Source: Chitinophagaceae bacterium (GTDB lineage: Bacteria > Bacteroidota > Bacteroidia > Chitinophagales > Chitinophagaceae). Taken from it: DNA of 54,372 nt. This document shows, piece after piece, positions 24,364-32,884 of this stretch. The stretch is from the NCBI GenBank assembly GCA_947446645.1, contig CANFHA010000025.1:1-54372 (forward strand), read 5' to 3'. The notes below the pieces were generated by a model, which ran no database searches, was not told the origin of the DNA, and saw only the letters and a program-made list of their open reading frames with translations. Both the position numbers and the translations under genes were made by a program. The stretch's first letter is position 1. Every line of letters begins with the position of its first letter.

Positions 24364-24398
24364 AAGCAGCGCTCCGAATACGGGTGCTGCTTTTTTTT
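24364..24398 (+). terminator. Terminator after the SBBP gene
   Basis: AAGCAGCGC pairs with GTGCTGCTT (one G-U) around an intervening loop and runs into eight T. Confidence 0.75.
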
Positions 24399-24563
24399 GC
24401 TCTACCCGGTAACTACATAGAGTCCAATATCAAACTTCACAAGCAGCTCAAAAAAGTTTTTTCATAGTGAGCCCAGCCGAACTATGACACGATGAGTTTT
24501 AAGCTGAAGCTGATGTGCCGAATGTGAAATTATTTTCAGACTCAATATAATAAAAAACCACCC

Positions 24564-24620
24564 AGCCCTGAAAGGGCTCAATCTCTCAGCCCGGGGTGTA
24601 GCCCCGGGACTGAAAGCCCC
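24564..24620. repeat. REP-like double hairpin
   Basis: AGCCCT-GAA-AGGGCT (24564-24578) is followed by CCCGGGG-TGTAG-CCCCGGG (24590-24608), then CTGAAAGCCCC. GC-rich paired palindromes with the words CTGAAAGGGCT and CCCCGGG are a known type of dispersed REP-like repeat in several phyla. Only this copy is in the window. Confidence 0.6.
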
Positions 24621-24737
24621 ATTCGTAAAACAGAAATGCAGCAACTGGCATGATTTTGACCGTTGTTTCTACCGCTATAGCACCTTCGGGCGCCAGCTTT
24701 TACCTAACTTTATAACAACACAGAAATACAGGCGAAT

Positions 24738-25031
24738 ATGGACAAGTTTAGTGAAGTGATCAGATCAGACAAGCCAGTGATTGTAGACTTTTTTGCCACA
24801 TGGTGCGGTCCGTGCAAAATGATGACGCCCATACTGCACGAGTTAAAAGCTGCGGTAGGCGATAAGGTTACCATCCTGAAAATAGACGTCGATAAGAACC
24901 CCGAAGTTTCCTCTCAGTTCCAGGTGCAGGGTGTGCCCACGCTCATTGTTTTTAGGAATGGCCAGGTAAAATGGCGGCAATCTGGCGTAGTGCCCGCAAA
25001 GGAACTGCAGCGCATCCTGGCTACTATATAG
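24738..25031 (+). CDS. trxA: Thioredoxin
   Basis: A 97-residue cytoplasmic thioredoxin. The active site WCGPC has Cys23 and Cys26 within FFATWCGPCKMM. The cis-Pro loop is QGVPTLIVFRNG, followed by WRQSGVVPAKEL. It lacks the usual N-terminal alpha/beta extension of longer thioredoxins but is otherwise complete. It reduces protein disulfides using thioredoxin reductase, which is not in the window. The downstream 25032-25203 gap shows nothing more than AT-rich sequence. Confidence 0.93.
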   Translation: MDKFSEVIRSDKPVIVDFFATWCGPCKMMTPILHELKAAVGDKVTILKIDVDKNPEVSSQFQVQGVPTLIVFRNGQVKWRQSGVVPAKELQRILATI

Positions 25032-25203
25032 GTCTTGTTAGAATTCCACAATCTGCCAATAGATAAAAAGCGTGTTGGGCCAAATTGGTTCGCGTCTTAA
25101 ATTGTCGCACTTGTGCGGCTTATAGTTACGTTCGTATAATTGTTGAGGTTTACTTCCTTCACGGGTTTTTATTATTTTGGAACAGCAAGCGGAACAAAAA
25201 AAT

Positions 25204-27162
25204 ATGGCAAAGTCAAATACGAAGAAACAAACGGTTGCCAGCGAAAGGGTAGGGCATAGACCTGATGTGCCTCAGCCACAGCATGGCGAACTGTTTATAA
25301 ATAAGGTCAGTACCACGAAGATTCTCATCTTTATTCTGTGTGCTACAGCGCTGTGCTTGATTCCGGTGCTACAAAATGATTTTATATCTTTTGACGACCC
25401 TAGTTATGTCACGGAAAATCCGCTGATACAGCATCTGAACAGCGAGAGCATAAAGAAATTTTTTACAGAGCAGTTTGTCAGCACCTACCAGCCCATTGTA
25501 ATGCTCAGCTACGCTATTGAGTATAAGTTGTTTGGGCTTAATGCTACAGGCTTCCATTTATTCAGTCTGCTGGTGCACCTGATGAATGTGGTGCTTGTTT
25601 TCCTGCTGGCCCAGAGGCTGCTTAAAGACAGGATCGGCGCCGTGGTGGCAGCTTTGCTGTTTGGCATCCATCCGCTGCACGTAGAGTCTGTAGCGTGGGT
25701 GGCATCACAAAAAGATGTCTTGTACGCATGTTTCTTTTTAGGTGCTTCTTTATGCTACCTGAAATACGCCCGTGACAGTGATAGGAAATATTATCTGCTG
25801 GCCATGCTGCTATCCGTGTTGTCGCTGCTCAGCAAAGCGCAGGCAGTGGTGCTGCCGGTTGTGTTCCTCCTTTACGACTACTTGTTGCATCGAAAAATTG
25901 ATTCAAAAGCTATACTTGAGAAGGTGCCATTTTTTGTGTTGTCGCTGCTGTTTGGTGCGGTAGCTTTTTCAATACAAAGCAAGAGCGGGGCTATTCAGGA
26001 TTTTGGCTATTTCCCGTTTTATGAGCGGGTGCTCTTCGCCTGCTATGGTTTTGTCTGCTACATCATGCAGACAGTAGTGCCCATAAAGCTTTCGGTCTTC
26101 TACCCATATCCGGAAACGCTGGATAAGATAAACTCGCCGCTGGTGTACGCTGCACCGGTTATAGTGGCAGCACTTGCAGCGCTGGTTTTTAAGTACCGCA
26201 AAAACAGGGTGCTCGTATTTGGCGCACTGTTTTTTTGCGTCACCATAGCGCTGGTTATTCAGCTCATACCCGTGGGCACGGCCGTCCGGGCAGACAGGTA
26301 TAGCTATGTGTCGCTGATAGGGCTGCTTATATTTGCAGGCTATTTGTTTGCCCTTATATACGAGGCACGCCCTGCGCAGCAGAAGGCGCTTACCGCGCTG
26401 GCGGGTCTGTATTTTGTGATTATAGGCGGCCTCACATTTAGCCGTACAACAGCCTTTAAAGACAGCTTGGCTGTATACAATGATGCACTGGAGAACTATC
26501 CATCCTTTATGATCTACAACAATCGAGGGGTTATCTTCTTTAATAACAAGCAGTATAAAGAAGCCCTTGCTGACTTTGAGGAAGTGGAAAAGATAAAGCC
26601 TGCATTCCCCAATATATGGTACAACAGCGGCTACGCATGGCAGCAGCTGGGTAATATGCCCAAAGCCCTGGAACACTATTCACGCGCACTGAAAGCCGAC
26701 CCTAAGAACACAGATATATTATCAAAAGTACAGGCCATACACACTACCCAAAATGACCTTGCAACTGCATTAGGTGATGCGAATAAGATACTGGAACTGA
26801 AGCCGGACCTTGTGGAGGCATACTTTAACAGAGCTGAGTTGCTGGGCCGCATGGGCAGGACAAAAGAAGCAGTGACCGACCTGGATAAAGTGATAGGTAT
26901 GAAGCCTGATTTTGCAGCTGCCTTTAACGACCGTGGTATCGCCAATAGCATGATGGGGAACAATGAGCAGGCGCTGAAGGATTTCGACAAAATGATACAG
27001 CTGTCGCCCAATGCATGGAACGCTTATTTCAACCGGTCGCTTACATTAAAGACGCTCGGAAGATACGCGGAAGCCTATAACGACGCGGCTACTGCTAAGA
27101 AAAACGGACACCCCGTTACCGATCAGTATTTGATGGAATTGCAGAAGCTGGCGGGGAAGTGA
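25204..27162 (+). CDS. TMTC-like polytopic membrane protein with C-terminal TPRs
   Basis: A 652-residue protein. After a soluble N-terminus it has about ten transmembrane helices (about 40-415). Motifs shared with TMTC/O-mannosyltransferase-like (GT-C) proteins are present: ISFDDPSYVTENPLI with the acidic DD pair in the first loop, FGIHPLHVESVAWVASQKDV, and LSKAQAVVLPVVFLLYD. Four to five TPR units follow (about 430-652; YNNRGVIFFNNKQYKEALAD, YNSGYAWQQLGNMPKALEHY, FNDRGIANSMMGNNEQALKD). It probably transfers sugars from a lipid carrier on the periplasmic side. The acceptor is unknown. A TTG at 25177 would add nine residues; the ATG is chosen. Confidence 0.85.
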   Translation: MAKSNTKKQTVASERVGHRPDVPQPQHGELFINKVSTTKILIFILCATALCLIPVLQNDFISFDDPSYVTENPLIQHLNSESIKKFFTEQFVSTYQPIVMLSYAIEYKLFGLNATGFHLFSLLVHLMNVVLVFLLAQRLLKDRIGAVVAALLFGIHPLHVESVAWVASQKDVLYACFFLGASLCYLKYARDSDRKYYLLAMLLSVLSLLSKAQAVVLPVVFLLYDYLLHRKIDSKAILEKVPFFVLSLLFGAVAFSIQSKSGAIQDFGYFPFYERVLFACYGFVCYIMQTVVPIKLSVFYPYPETLDKINSPLVYAAPVIVAALAALVFKYRKNRVLVFGALFFCVTIALVIQLIPVGTAVRADRYSYVSLIGLLIFAGYLFALIYEARPAQQKALTALAGLYFVIIGGLTFSRTTAFKDSLAVYNDALENYPSFMIYNNRGVIFFNNKQYKEALADFEEVEKIKPAFPNIWYNSGYAWQQLGNMPKALEHYSRALKADPKNTDILSKVQAIHTTQNDLATALGDANKILELKPDLVEAYFNRAELLGRMGRTKEAVTDLDKVIGMKPDFAAAFNDRGIANSMMGNNEQALKDFDKMIQLSPNAWNAYFNRSLTLKTLGRYAEAYNDAATAKKNGHPVTDQYLMELQKLAGK

Positions 27163-27246
27163 TGTTGGTTAATCGGGCTGGAAAGTAAGTGAAGTCACAA
27201 TCGATGAAATGATATATTTTTAGCTTATGATTTACGTTGTTTTTCG

Positions 27247-27254
27247 TATTTTTG
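27247..27254 (+). promoter_or_regulatory. -7 box of the toxin-antitoxin pair
   Basis: TATTTTTG is a perfect TAnnTTTG box 16 nt before the antitoxin ATG at 27271. Confidence 0.55.
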
Positions 27255-27270
27255 AACTAAAGAGGATCGT

Positions 27271-27516
27271 ATGACAGTACTAGAGCGGCAGCAGCAACTT
27301 ATACAACAAATAGGGGGTATCAATGATGAACGTATTTTGACGATGCTGGAAGAAGAGTTATCGTACCATTTACAAAAGAAAACAGATATTACGGATGAAT
27401 TGACGCCGTACGAACTTAGCGAACTGATCACCCTTGCCAGCGAGTCGTCGGATAAAGATACGGTCTCTTTAAATGAATACAGGAAAGCTACCGAACGATG
27501 GCGTACAATATCGTGA
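27271..27516 (+). CDS. Antitoxin-like protein next to a RelE/ParE toxin
   Basis: An 81-residue acidic helical protein (RQQQLIQQIGGINDERILTM ... ELTPYELSELITLASES ... VSLNEYRKATERWRT). The layout is typical of Bacteroidota antitoxins of RelE/ParE-type pairs: an N-terminal helix bundle followed by a C-terminal extended segment that would wrap the toxin. It overlaps the toxin gene by 19 bp. It should be expressed and intact, although its partner appears broken. The specific family name is not certain. Confidence 0.7.
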   Translation: MTVLERQQQLIQQIGGINDERILTMLEEELSYHLQKKTDITDELTPYELSELITLASESSDKDTVSLNEYRKATERWRTIS

Positions 27517-27781
27517 TCAATAAAAGGTTCATTAGCAGGCTTACAGAAGTTCTGATTTTCCTGGAACAGGAGTGGGGTAAAAAAGTGGCAGATGATTTTA
27601 TTGTAAAGATTGATACCCGTATCTATTCATTGCAGCACCATCCATTTATTGGAGCCATGACCAGGCACCAGGGAATACGGGGTATACTATCACCCGGCAT
27701 AACCGTATGTATTATAAAGTGAAGGGCAACAAGGTCACTATATTGAATCTCTATGATACCAGGAGAAAAAATTATGGCTAA
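27498..27781 (+). pseudogene. RelE/ParE-family toxin, frameshifted
   Basis: The frame from 27498 encodes a ParE/RelE fold start (NIVINKRFISRLTEVLIFLE, WGKKVADDF, HPFIGAMTRHQGIRGI) but then ends prematurely at 27722. From about 27689 the next frame continues exactly as the family does: ITRHNRMYYKV, then KVTILNLYDTRRKNYG and TAA at 27779. One missing base near 27685-27690 explains both parts. The joined protein would have about 95 residues. It could be a true inactivating mutation, a sequencing or assembly error, or less likely a programmed shift. The antitoxin upstream remains intact. Confidence 0.8.
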
Positions 27782-28032
27782 TGCACGTAAGTATGCAAGC
27801 CATGACGAACTTGGTTCTCTCCCAAACGTAGAAGTATTGTCTCCACGAGGTTGCGTTACAAGTAGCTCGGAGTATACAAAATGGACTACAAAAGTAGACA
27901 CAGTGTGACATGTTGATTAGCGTCTTAGCGATCTTTAAAGCGAAACATGGAAAACCGCGTCTTTGCGCCCTTACCAGAGATTTTTTCGCGGCTCATTTAT
28001 AGAGCATCTAGGTAAATTACGTAGACAGATAG

Positions 28033-28089
28033 CCGGAATTCCGGTTCTAAACATACAAGGCACAAAAACAATTTAGTATATTTATACTA
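28033..28089 (+). promoter_or_regulatory. Two palindromes upstream of the acyl-CoA synthetase
   Basis: CCGGAATTCCGG (28033-28044) is a perfect 12-bp palindrome. TAGTATA-TT-TATACTA (28074-28089) is a perfect 7-2-7 inverted repeat 30 bp before the ATG. Either could be an operator. Between 27782 and 28119 no convincing gene is seen. Confidence 0.4.
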
Positions 28090-28119
28090 GCCCGCACTAA
28101 GCAGGTTTCATAGACTATT

Positions 28120-29898
28120 ATGATAGAACGCCTTTTTGATATTGTACAGGAACGCAGCACTAAGCATGCAGGCAATGTGATGCTGGCCGCAAAGGAGAAT
28201 GGCCAGTGGCGCACCTATAGCGGTGCCGAGGTGTGGGATACATCGCGCAGGCTTGCCGGTGGTCTGCTCTCGCTCGGGATAGACAATGCAGTGCTTACAC
28301 CTGATCAGCAGGAAAAGATTGCCATCATAAGCCCCAACCGGCCGGAGTGGATAATGACCGACCTTGCAGTACAAATGACAGGTGCTGTGCTTACACCCAT
28401 TTACCCTACAATAAGTCCGGATGAGATAGCTTATGTGTTGAATGAAGCGGAAGTGAAAATAGTATTCGTGGCCAGTGCAGAAATTTATGAGCGTTTCAAA
28501 GATGCTTTCACGCAAATACCAACGTTGAAAAGTGTTTACTCGTTTGATGTAATACCTGGCCTGAAAAACTGGAAGGAACTGACAGATAAAAACCTGCAGT
28601 CCGATGAATCTGTTATAGCCAGAATAAAGCCGGAGACGCTTGCAACGATCATCTACACATCCGGCACTACAGGCAATCCTAAAGGCGTGATGCTGACGCA
28701 CAACAATATTGTCAGCAACATAAAGGATTCCATGCCGGCATTCACGTTTGCCGAGGAGCATAGCAAGGCGCTTAGTTTTCTGCCGCTCAATCATATATTT
28801 GAGCGCATGGTATCGTACATCTACCTGCAGGCAGGTGTGGCCATCTACTATGCTGAGAACATGGATACTATAGGTCTGAACCTGAAGGAAGTAAAACCAA
28901 TGGTATTTACCACAGTGCCGCGCCTGCTTGAAAAAGTATACGAGCGTATAATGAACACTGCTATGGAGCTGAAGGGTGTAAAGCGGATGCTCTTCTTCTG
29001 GGCTTTGGACCTCGGCAAGCAGTACGATAATGCTAAGCCGGGCAGTGCATGGTATCGCCTGCAGCTGTGGCTGGCCAACAAGATCATCTTCACTAAGTGG
29101 AGGGAAGCGCTGGGGGGTAATGTGAAAGCGATAGTGGTAGGTTCAGCCGCCTGCCAGGAGCGGCTTGTGCGTATATTCAGCTCTGCGGGCATAGTGATAA
29201 TGGAGGGCTATGGGCTTACAGAGACGTCGCCCGTAGTAACGGTGAACAGGTATGAAAGTGAGAACAGGAGAGTGGGTACAATAGGTCCGCTGATCGCTAA
29301 CGTAGAAGTGAAAATAGCAGACGATGGAGAGATACTGGTAAAGGGGCCAAATGTAACTCCAGGCTACTTTAAACATCCGGACCTCACGGCTGCCGCAATA
29401 AAGGACGGCTGGCTGTATACCGGTGATATAGGCATGTGGCAGGAGAACCGCTTCCTTAAAATTACAGACCGAAAGAAGGAGATATTTAAAACATCCGGCG
29501 GAAAGTATGTGGCGCCGCAGGTTATAGAAAACAAGATGAAGGAAAGCCCTTTTATATCGCAAATGATGGTGATGGGGGCAAACATGAAATTTGTGAGCGC
29601 ACTGATCATTCCCAATTTTGCACCACTGAGAAAGTACCTGCGCGACCGGTCGCCCAATATTAGCTTACCCGACAATAACAACGAGCTTATCAAGGTGCCT
29701 GAAGTGCTGGAGGTGATACAAAAGCAGGTGGATAAATTCAACCCGATTTTCAGCCATCCCGAGCAGGTGAAGAAGATAGCCCTGCTGGCTAATGAATGGA
29801 CTGTAGATACGGGAGAACTTACGCCATCGCTAAAGATAAAGCGCAAGATAATAGAGCAGAAATATGCTAAAGAAATAGCCGGTATTTACACGGAGTAG
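28120..29898 (+). CDS. fadD: Long-chain acyl-CoA synthetase (AMP-binding)
   Basis: A 592-residue ANL-superfamily ligase activating fatty acids to acyl-CoA through an acyl-adenylate. The P-loop YTSGTTGNPKGV is at about 179-190. Other motifs are FLPLNHIFERM, MEGYGLTETSPVVTVN, the hinge motif WLYTGDIGMWQENRFLKITDRKKE and the C-terminal GELTPSLKIKRK with the catalytic Lys. The overall pattern fits the bacterial FadD/FAA1-like branch of about 600 residues. It could feed beta-oxidation and thereby PhaJ and PhaC. That link is inference. It is convergent with proS across a bidirectional terminator. Confidence 0.93.
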   Translation: MIERLFDIVQERSTKHAGNVMLAAKENGQWRTYSGAEVWDTSRRLAGGLLSLGIDNAVLTPDQQEKIAIISPNRPEWIMTDLAVQMTGAVLTPIYPTISPDEIAYVLNEAEVKIVFVASAEIYERFKDAFTQIPTLKSVYSFDVIPGLKNWKELTDKNLQSDESVIARIKPETLATIIYTSGTTGNPKGVMLTHNNIVSNIKDSMPAFTFAEEHSKALSFLPLNHIFERMVSYIYLQAGVAIYYAENMDTIGLNLKEVKPMVFTTVPRLLEKVYERIMNTAMELKGVKRMLFFWALDLGKQYDNAKPGSAWYRLQLWLANKIIFTKWREALGGNVKAIVVGSAACQERLVRIFSSAGIVIMEGYGLTETSPVVTVNRYESENRRVGTIGPLIANVEVKIADDGEILVKGPNVTPGYFKHPDLTAAAIKDGWLYTGDIGMWQENRFLKITDRKKEIFKTSGGKYVAPQVIENKMKESPFISQMMVMGANMKFVSALIIPNFAPLRKYLRDRSPNISLPDNNNELIKVPEVLEVIQKQVDKFNPIFSHPEQVKKIALLANEWTVDTGELTPSLKIKRKIIEQKYAKEIAGIYTE

Positions 29899-29905
29899 TA
29901 TAGTG

Positions 29906-29946
29906 AAAAATGGTCATGGTGAGCGGAGCTGACCATGACCATTTTT
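29906..29946. terminator. Bidirectional terminator between fadD and proS
   Basis: A 15-bp stem AAAAATGGTCATGGT / ACCATGACCATTTTT (29906-29920 with 29932-29946), A-rich left and T-rich right, between convergent genes. Confidence 0.88.
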
Positions 29947-29958
29947 TGAAGTAACAAA

Positions 29959-31437
29959 TTAATAAGCCCGGGCAAATAACACCCGCTCTTTCGATGGTTT
30001 GCCCGTAAGCACACACTTGCCTACTTCCTGCGCATTGTTTAGCGGAATGCAGCGTATAGTAGCTTTGCTCAGTTCCTTTATCTTTTCTTCGGTTTCACTG
30101 GTGCCGTCCCAGTGTGCAGAAATGAAGCCTGCTTTTTCGTCAAGCACCTGCACAAATTCATCCCATGTATCTACGCGGGTCGTATTGTCTGTACGGAATT
30201 TCAGCGCGGTGTTGAACATGTTAGCCTGTATGTCCACGAGCAATTGTGCCACGTGGGCTGCAAGGCCATCGAGTGCCACACCGGCTTTTTCTTTTGTGTC
30301 CCTGCGCGCTACTTCGGCAATGCCGTTTTCTATATCGCGGGCACCAAGCGTTATGCGTACAGGTACGCCTTTCAGCTCGTATTCGGCAAACTTAAAGCCG
30401 GGACGCACATTGTCGTCGTTGTCAAATTTTACCCTGATACCTTGCTTTTTCAGCGTGCTTACAAGCTCATCGGCAAGGGCATTTATTTTGGCAATTGCCG
30501 CAGGGTCTTTACTGAATATGGGAACAATGACTACCTGCAGTGGCGCCAGCTTTGGTGGCAGCACCAGGCCTTCGTCATCGCTATGTGCCATTACCAGCGC
30601 ACCTACAAGGCGTGTAGACACACCCCATGAGGTAGCCCAAACGAACTCACGCTTATTGTCTTTATCCTGGAAGGTAACGTCAAAGGCTTTAGCGAAGTTC
30701 TGGCCAAGGAAGTGAGAGGTGCCTGCCTGCAGCGCCTTACCATCCTGCATCAGCGCTTCAATGCAGTAGGTATCCTCTGCCCCTGCGAAACGCTCATTGG
30801 CGGTCTTGACACCACGCACCACCGGCAGTGCCATAAACTCCTCTGCAAAGGTGGCATATACTTCCAGCATCTTTGTGGTCTCGTTAATGGCCTCTTCACG
30901 TGTAGCATGTGCTGTATGGCCTTCCTGCCACAGAAACTCCGTAGTACGCAGGAACAGGCGCGTACGCATCTCCCAGCGCACCACATTGGCCCACTGGTTG
31001 ATGAGCAATGGAAGATCGCGGTAAGACTGTATCCAGTCTTTATAAGTATTCCAGATGATGGTTTCAGATGTTGGACGGACAATAAGCTCTTCTTCCAGTT
31101 TAGCATCCGGGTCCACTATTACGCCGCCACCATTAGGGTCATTTTTGAGACGGTAGTGGGTTACTACGGCGCATTCCTTGGCAAAGCCCTCTACGTGGGC
31201 CGCTTCCTTAGATAGGAAGCTCTTAGGTATGAATAGTGGGAAGTAGGCATTCTGGTGCCCTGTTTCCTTAAATCGCTTGTCGAGTTCATCGCGCATATGC
31301 TCCCATAAGGCATAGCCATGCGGCTTGATGACCATGCAGCCTTTTACGGCGGAATAGTCGGCCAGGCCGCTCTTCAGAACTAAGTCATTATACCACTGGG
31401 CATAATCGTCTTTTCTATTTGTTAAAGTTTTTGACAT
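29959..31437 (-). CDS. proS: Prolyl-tRNA synthetase, archaeal/eukaryotic-like type
   Basis: A 492-residue class II synthetase without the editing insert of the long bacterial ProRS, and with the extra C-terminal zinc-type domain ending in Tyr (LFARAY). The class II motifs are visible: motif 1 around [16 protein letters not shown], motif 2 [24 protein letters not shown] and motif 3 [16 protein letters not shown]. The proline-binding stretch is RPTSETIIW. This short form is normal in many Bacteroidota. A perfect -7 box (TACTTTTG) lies about 50 bp upstream. Confidence 0.96.
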   Translation of the reverse strand: MSKTLTNRKDDYAQWYNDLVLKSGLADYSAVKGCMVIKPHGYALWEHMRDELDKRFKETGHQNAYFPLFIPKSFLSKEAAHVEGFAKECAVVTHYRLKNDPNGGGVIVDPDAKLEEELIVRPTSETIIWNTYKDWIQSYRDLPLLINQWANVVRWEMRTRLFLRTTEFLWQEGHTAHATREEAINETTKMLEVYATFAEEFMALPVVRGVKTANERFAGAEDTYCIEALMQDGKALQAGTSHFLGQNFAKAFDVTFQDKDNKREFVWATSWGVSTRLVGALVMAHSDDEGLVLPPKLAPLQVVIVPIFSKDPAAIAKINALADELVSTLKKQGIRVKFDNDDNVRPGFKFAEYELKGVPVRITLGARDIENGIAEVARRDTKEKAGVALDGLAAHVAQLLVDIQANMFNTALKFRTDNTTRVDTWDEFVQVLDEKAGFISAHWDGTSETEEKIKELSKATIRCIPLNNAQEVGKCVLTGKPSKERVLFARAY

Positions 31438-31485
31438 AATAAACCTTGAATCCTTTTTAGCAGTCTACTAATTGGTGAGGTGGTG

Positions 31486-31493
31486 CAAAAGTA
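31486..31493 (-). promoter_or_regulatory. proS -7 box
   Basis: On the minus strand TACTTTTG fits TAnnTTTG, giving a leader of roughly 45 nt before the ATG at 31437. Confidence 0.55.
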
Positions 31494-31532
31494 CTAATTT
31501 CACTATGCATTTTTACGTAAAAAACATTATAT

Positions 31533-32720
31533 ATGAAACGTTTCCTGTTAAGCGCGTTCTTGCTCATCGGCCTTGGTTCTGCATCATATGCGCAGAGCGA
31601 TGATATCTATGCTACAGGTAGGGATCAGGGAGGACAGGGTAATGATAGCAACCGCAAAGATGCCCGCCGCTATGACAATAACAATAGCGATCCGGATAAC
31701 TACCAGAATTATAACAATCCGGACGACTATGTAGACTATGAGGACGACTCCTATAGTTCACGCATTAACCGGTTTGACAATGATTTTTATAATATGGGCT
31801 ATTACAGCGCGTTTTATAATCCATTCTGGTACAATCGTTATTGGGTAGACCCTTCCTGGGGATACAATCCATGGTACAGCGGTGTTAGTATCAGCTTTGG
31901 GTATCAGCCATACTGGTACAGTGGCTGGGGCTGGAACACCTGGTATGGCTACCCTGGCTATAGCTGCTGGAGTTATCCATACTATGCGGGTGGCTGGTAT
32001 GGTCATTACTACGGTGGATACTGGAACAGGTATTACGGCGGCTACGAGGGGCATAATCATGGATATTATGGCAACCGTGGCGGTAGCTATAGCTATGGCC
32101 CGCGTACAAGCATTGGCAACAGGGTAGCAACGCACATGTCAGGAAATGGTTTCCGCACATCCAATAATCAGATTGGTCTCAGAAACTCAACGCTGGCGTC
32201 CGCCAATCACTCAGGGTTCAGCACGCAGCGTGGCACTTACAACGGTGGGGGCAGGAACGGTAGCCAAATGAACGGTGGTAACCAAATGACCCAACGTGGC
32301 GGTGCCGCACAGGGCGGCCGTGGTCAGCAATTTGGCGGACAACAACAAATGAACGGTGGTCAATCCGGCCGTAGCAATGGTGGTGGTCGCGGTGGTTTCT
32401 TTGGCGGTGGCAATCGTGGTGGCGGGCAGTCGTCGGCCGGTCGCGGCAATGGCTTCTTCGGAGGTCGTGGCAATACACAATCAGCAGGTGGTAATCGTGG
32501 CGGTGGCGCGTTTGGTGGCGGTCGTAGCGGTGGTGCTCCTTCACGCAGCTTTGGCGGCAGCGGTGGTGCGGTTCGTTCCGGCGGTGGTAGTGGTGTTCGC
32601 TCTGGTGGCGGCGCAGTTCGTTCCGGTGGCTTTGGCGGTGGTGGCGGTGGTCGTTCCGGTGGTGGTGGCGGTGCCAGTCATTCTGGTGGCGGTGGTCACT
32701 CAGGCGGTGGCCGCAGGTAG
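31533..32720 (+). CDS. Secreted low-complexity protein: Tyr/Trp-rich then Gly/Arg/Ser-rich
   Basis: A 395-residue protein with a clear signal peptide (residues 1-20, ending SYAQ). After an Asp/Asn-rich start (about 21-75) comes an aromatic region (about 85-175) in which Tyr, Trp and Gly dominate. Then follows a long Gly/Arg/Ser/Asn/Gln-rich tail (about 205-395) made of RSGGG and GGGRGG-like words. Similar sequences in Bacteroidota are often mislabelled vitellogenin-like. No fold or catalytic motif is visible. It may be a surface or extracellular matrix polymer. The basic Gly-rich tail could bind polyanions, which is speculation. The frame is well supported by the signal peptide and clean ends. 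Confidence 0.85.
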   Translation: MKRFLLSAFLLIGLGSASYAQSDDIYATGRDQGGQGNDSNRKDARRYDNNNSDPDNYQNYNNPDDYVDYEDDSYSSRINRFDNDFYNMGYYSAFYNPFWYNRYWVDPSWGYNPWYSGVSISFGYQPYWYSGWGWNTWYGYPGYSCWSYPYYAGGWYGHYYGGYWNRYYGGYEGHNHGYYGNRGGSYSYGPRTSIGNRVATHMSGNGFRTSNNQIGLRNSTLASANHSGFSTQRGTYNGGGRNGSQMNGGNQMTQRGGAAQGGRGQQFGGQQQMNGGQSGRSNGGGRGGFFGGGNRGGGQSSAGRGNGFFGGRGNTQSAGGNRGGGAFGGGRSGGAPSRSFGGSGGAVRSGGGSGVRSGGGAVRSGGFGGGGGGRSGGGGGASHSGGGGHSGGGRR

Positions 32721-32884
32721 TTTTAATGTGCGCATTAACTGTTGCATATCCAGGCCTTAATTTTCTTTAGAAGCAACCATTATTACATGCAGTGTAATGG
32801 ATGTATACTCTGGTATGGTTTTAATGCAATTTATATTCTAATATAGCTTATCTCCCTTTTATCGTTTCCAAAACAAGGAATACT

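Larger units (their letters stand above)
24348..24737. other. 390-bp gene-free gap with terminator and REP-like element
   Basis: It holds the terminator of the SBBP gene near 24364-24398 and a GC-rich double-hairpin repeat at 24564-24620. A near-match -7 element (TAACTTTA, about 24705) before thioredoxin is also present. No credible coding frame is seen. Confidence 0.7.

Noticed and set aside
27774..27908. A 44-codon frame after the broken toxin (starts MANARKYASHDELGS).
   Set aside because: It overlaps the toxin end, has no promoter or downstream terminator, and no protein-like pattern beyond chance.
29999..30715. Plus-strand 238-codon frame opposite proS.
   Set aside because: Ser-rich antisense shadow of a certain ProRS gene.
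32356..32760. Val/Ala-rich 134-codon frame inside the Gly-rich protein gene.
   Set aside because: It is a frame-shifted reading of GGT/GGC repeats. The main frame has a signal peptide and clean ends.
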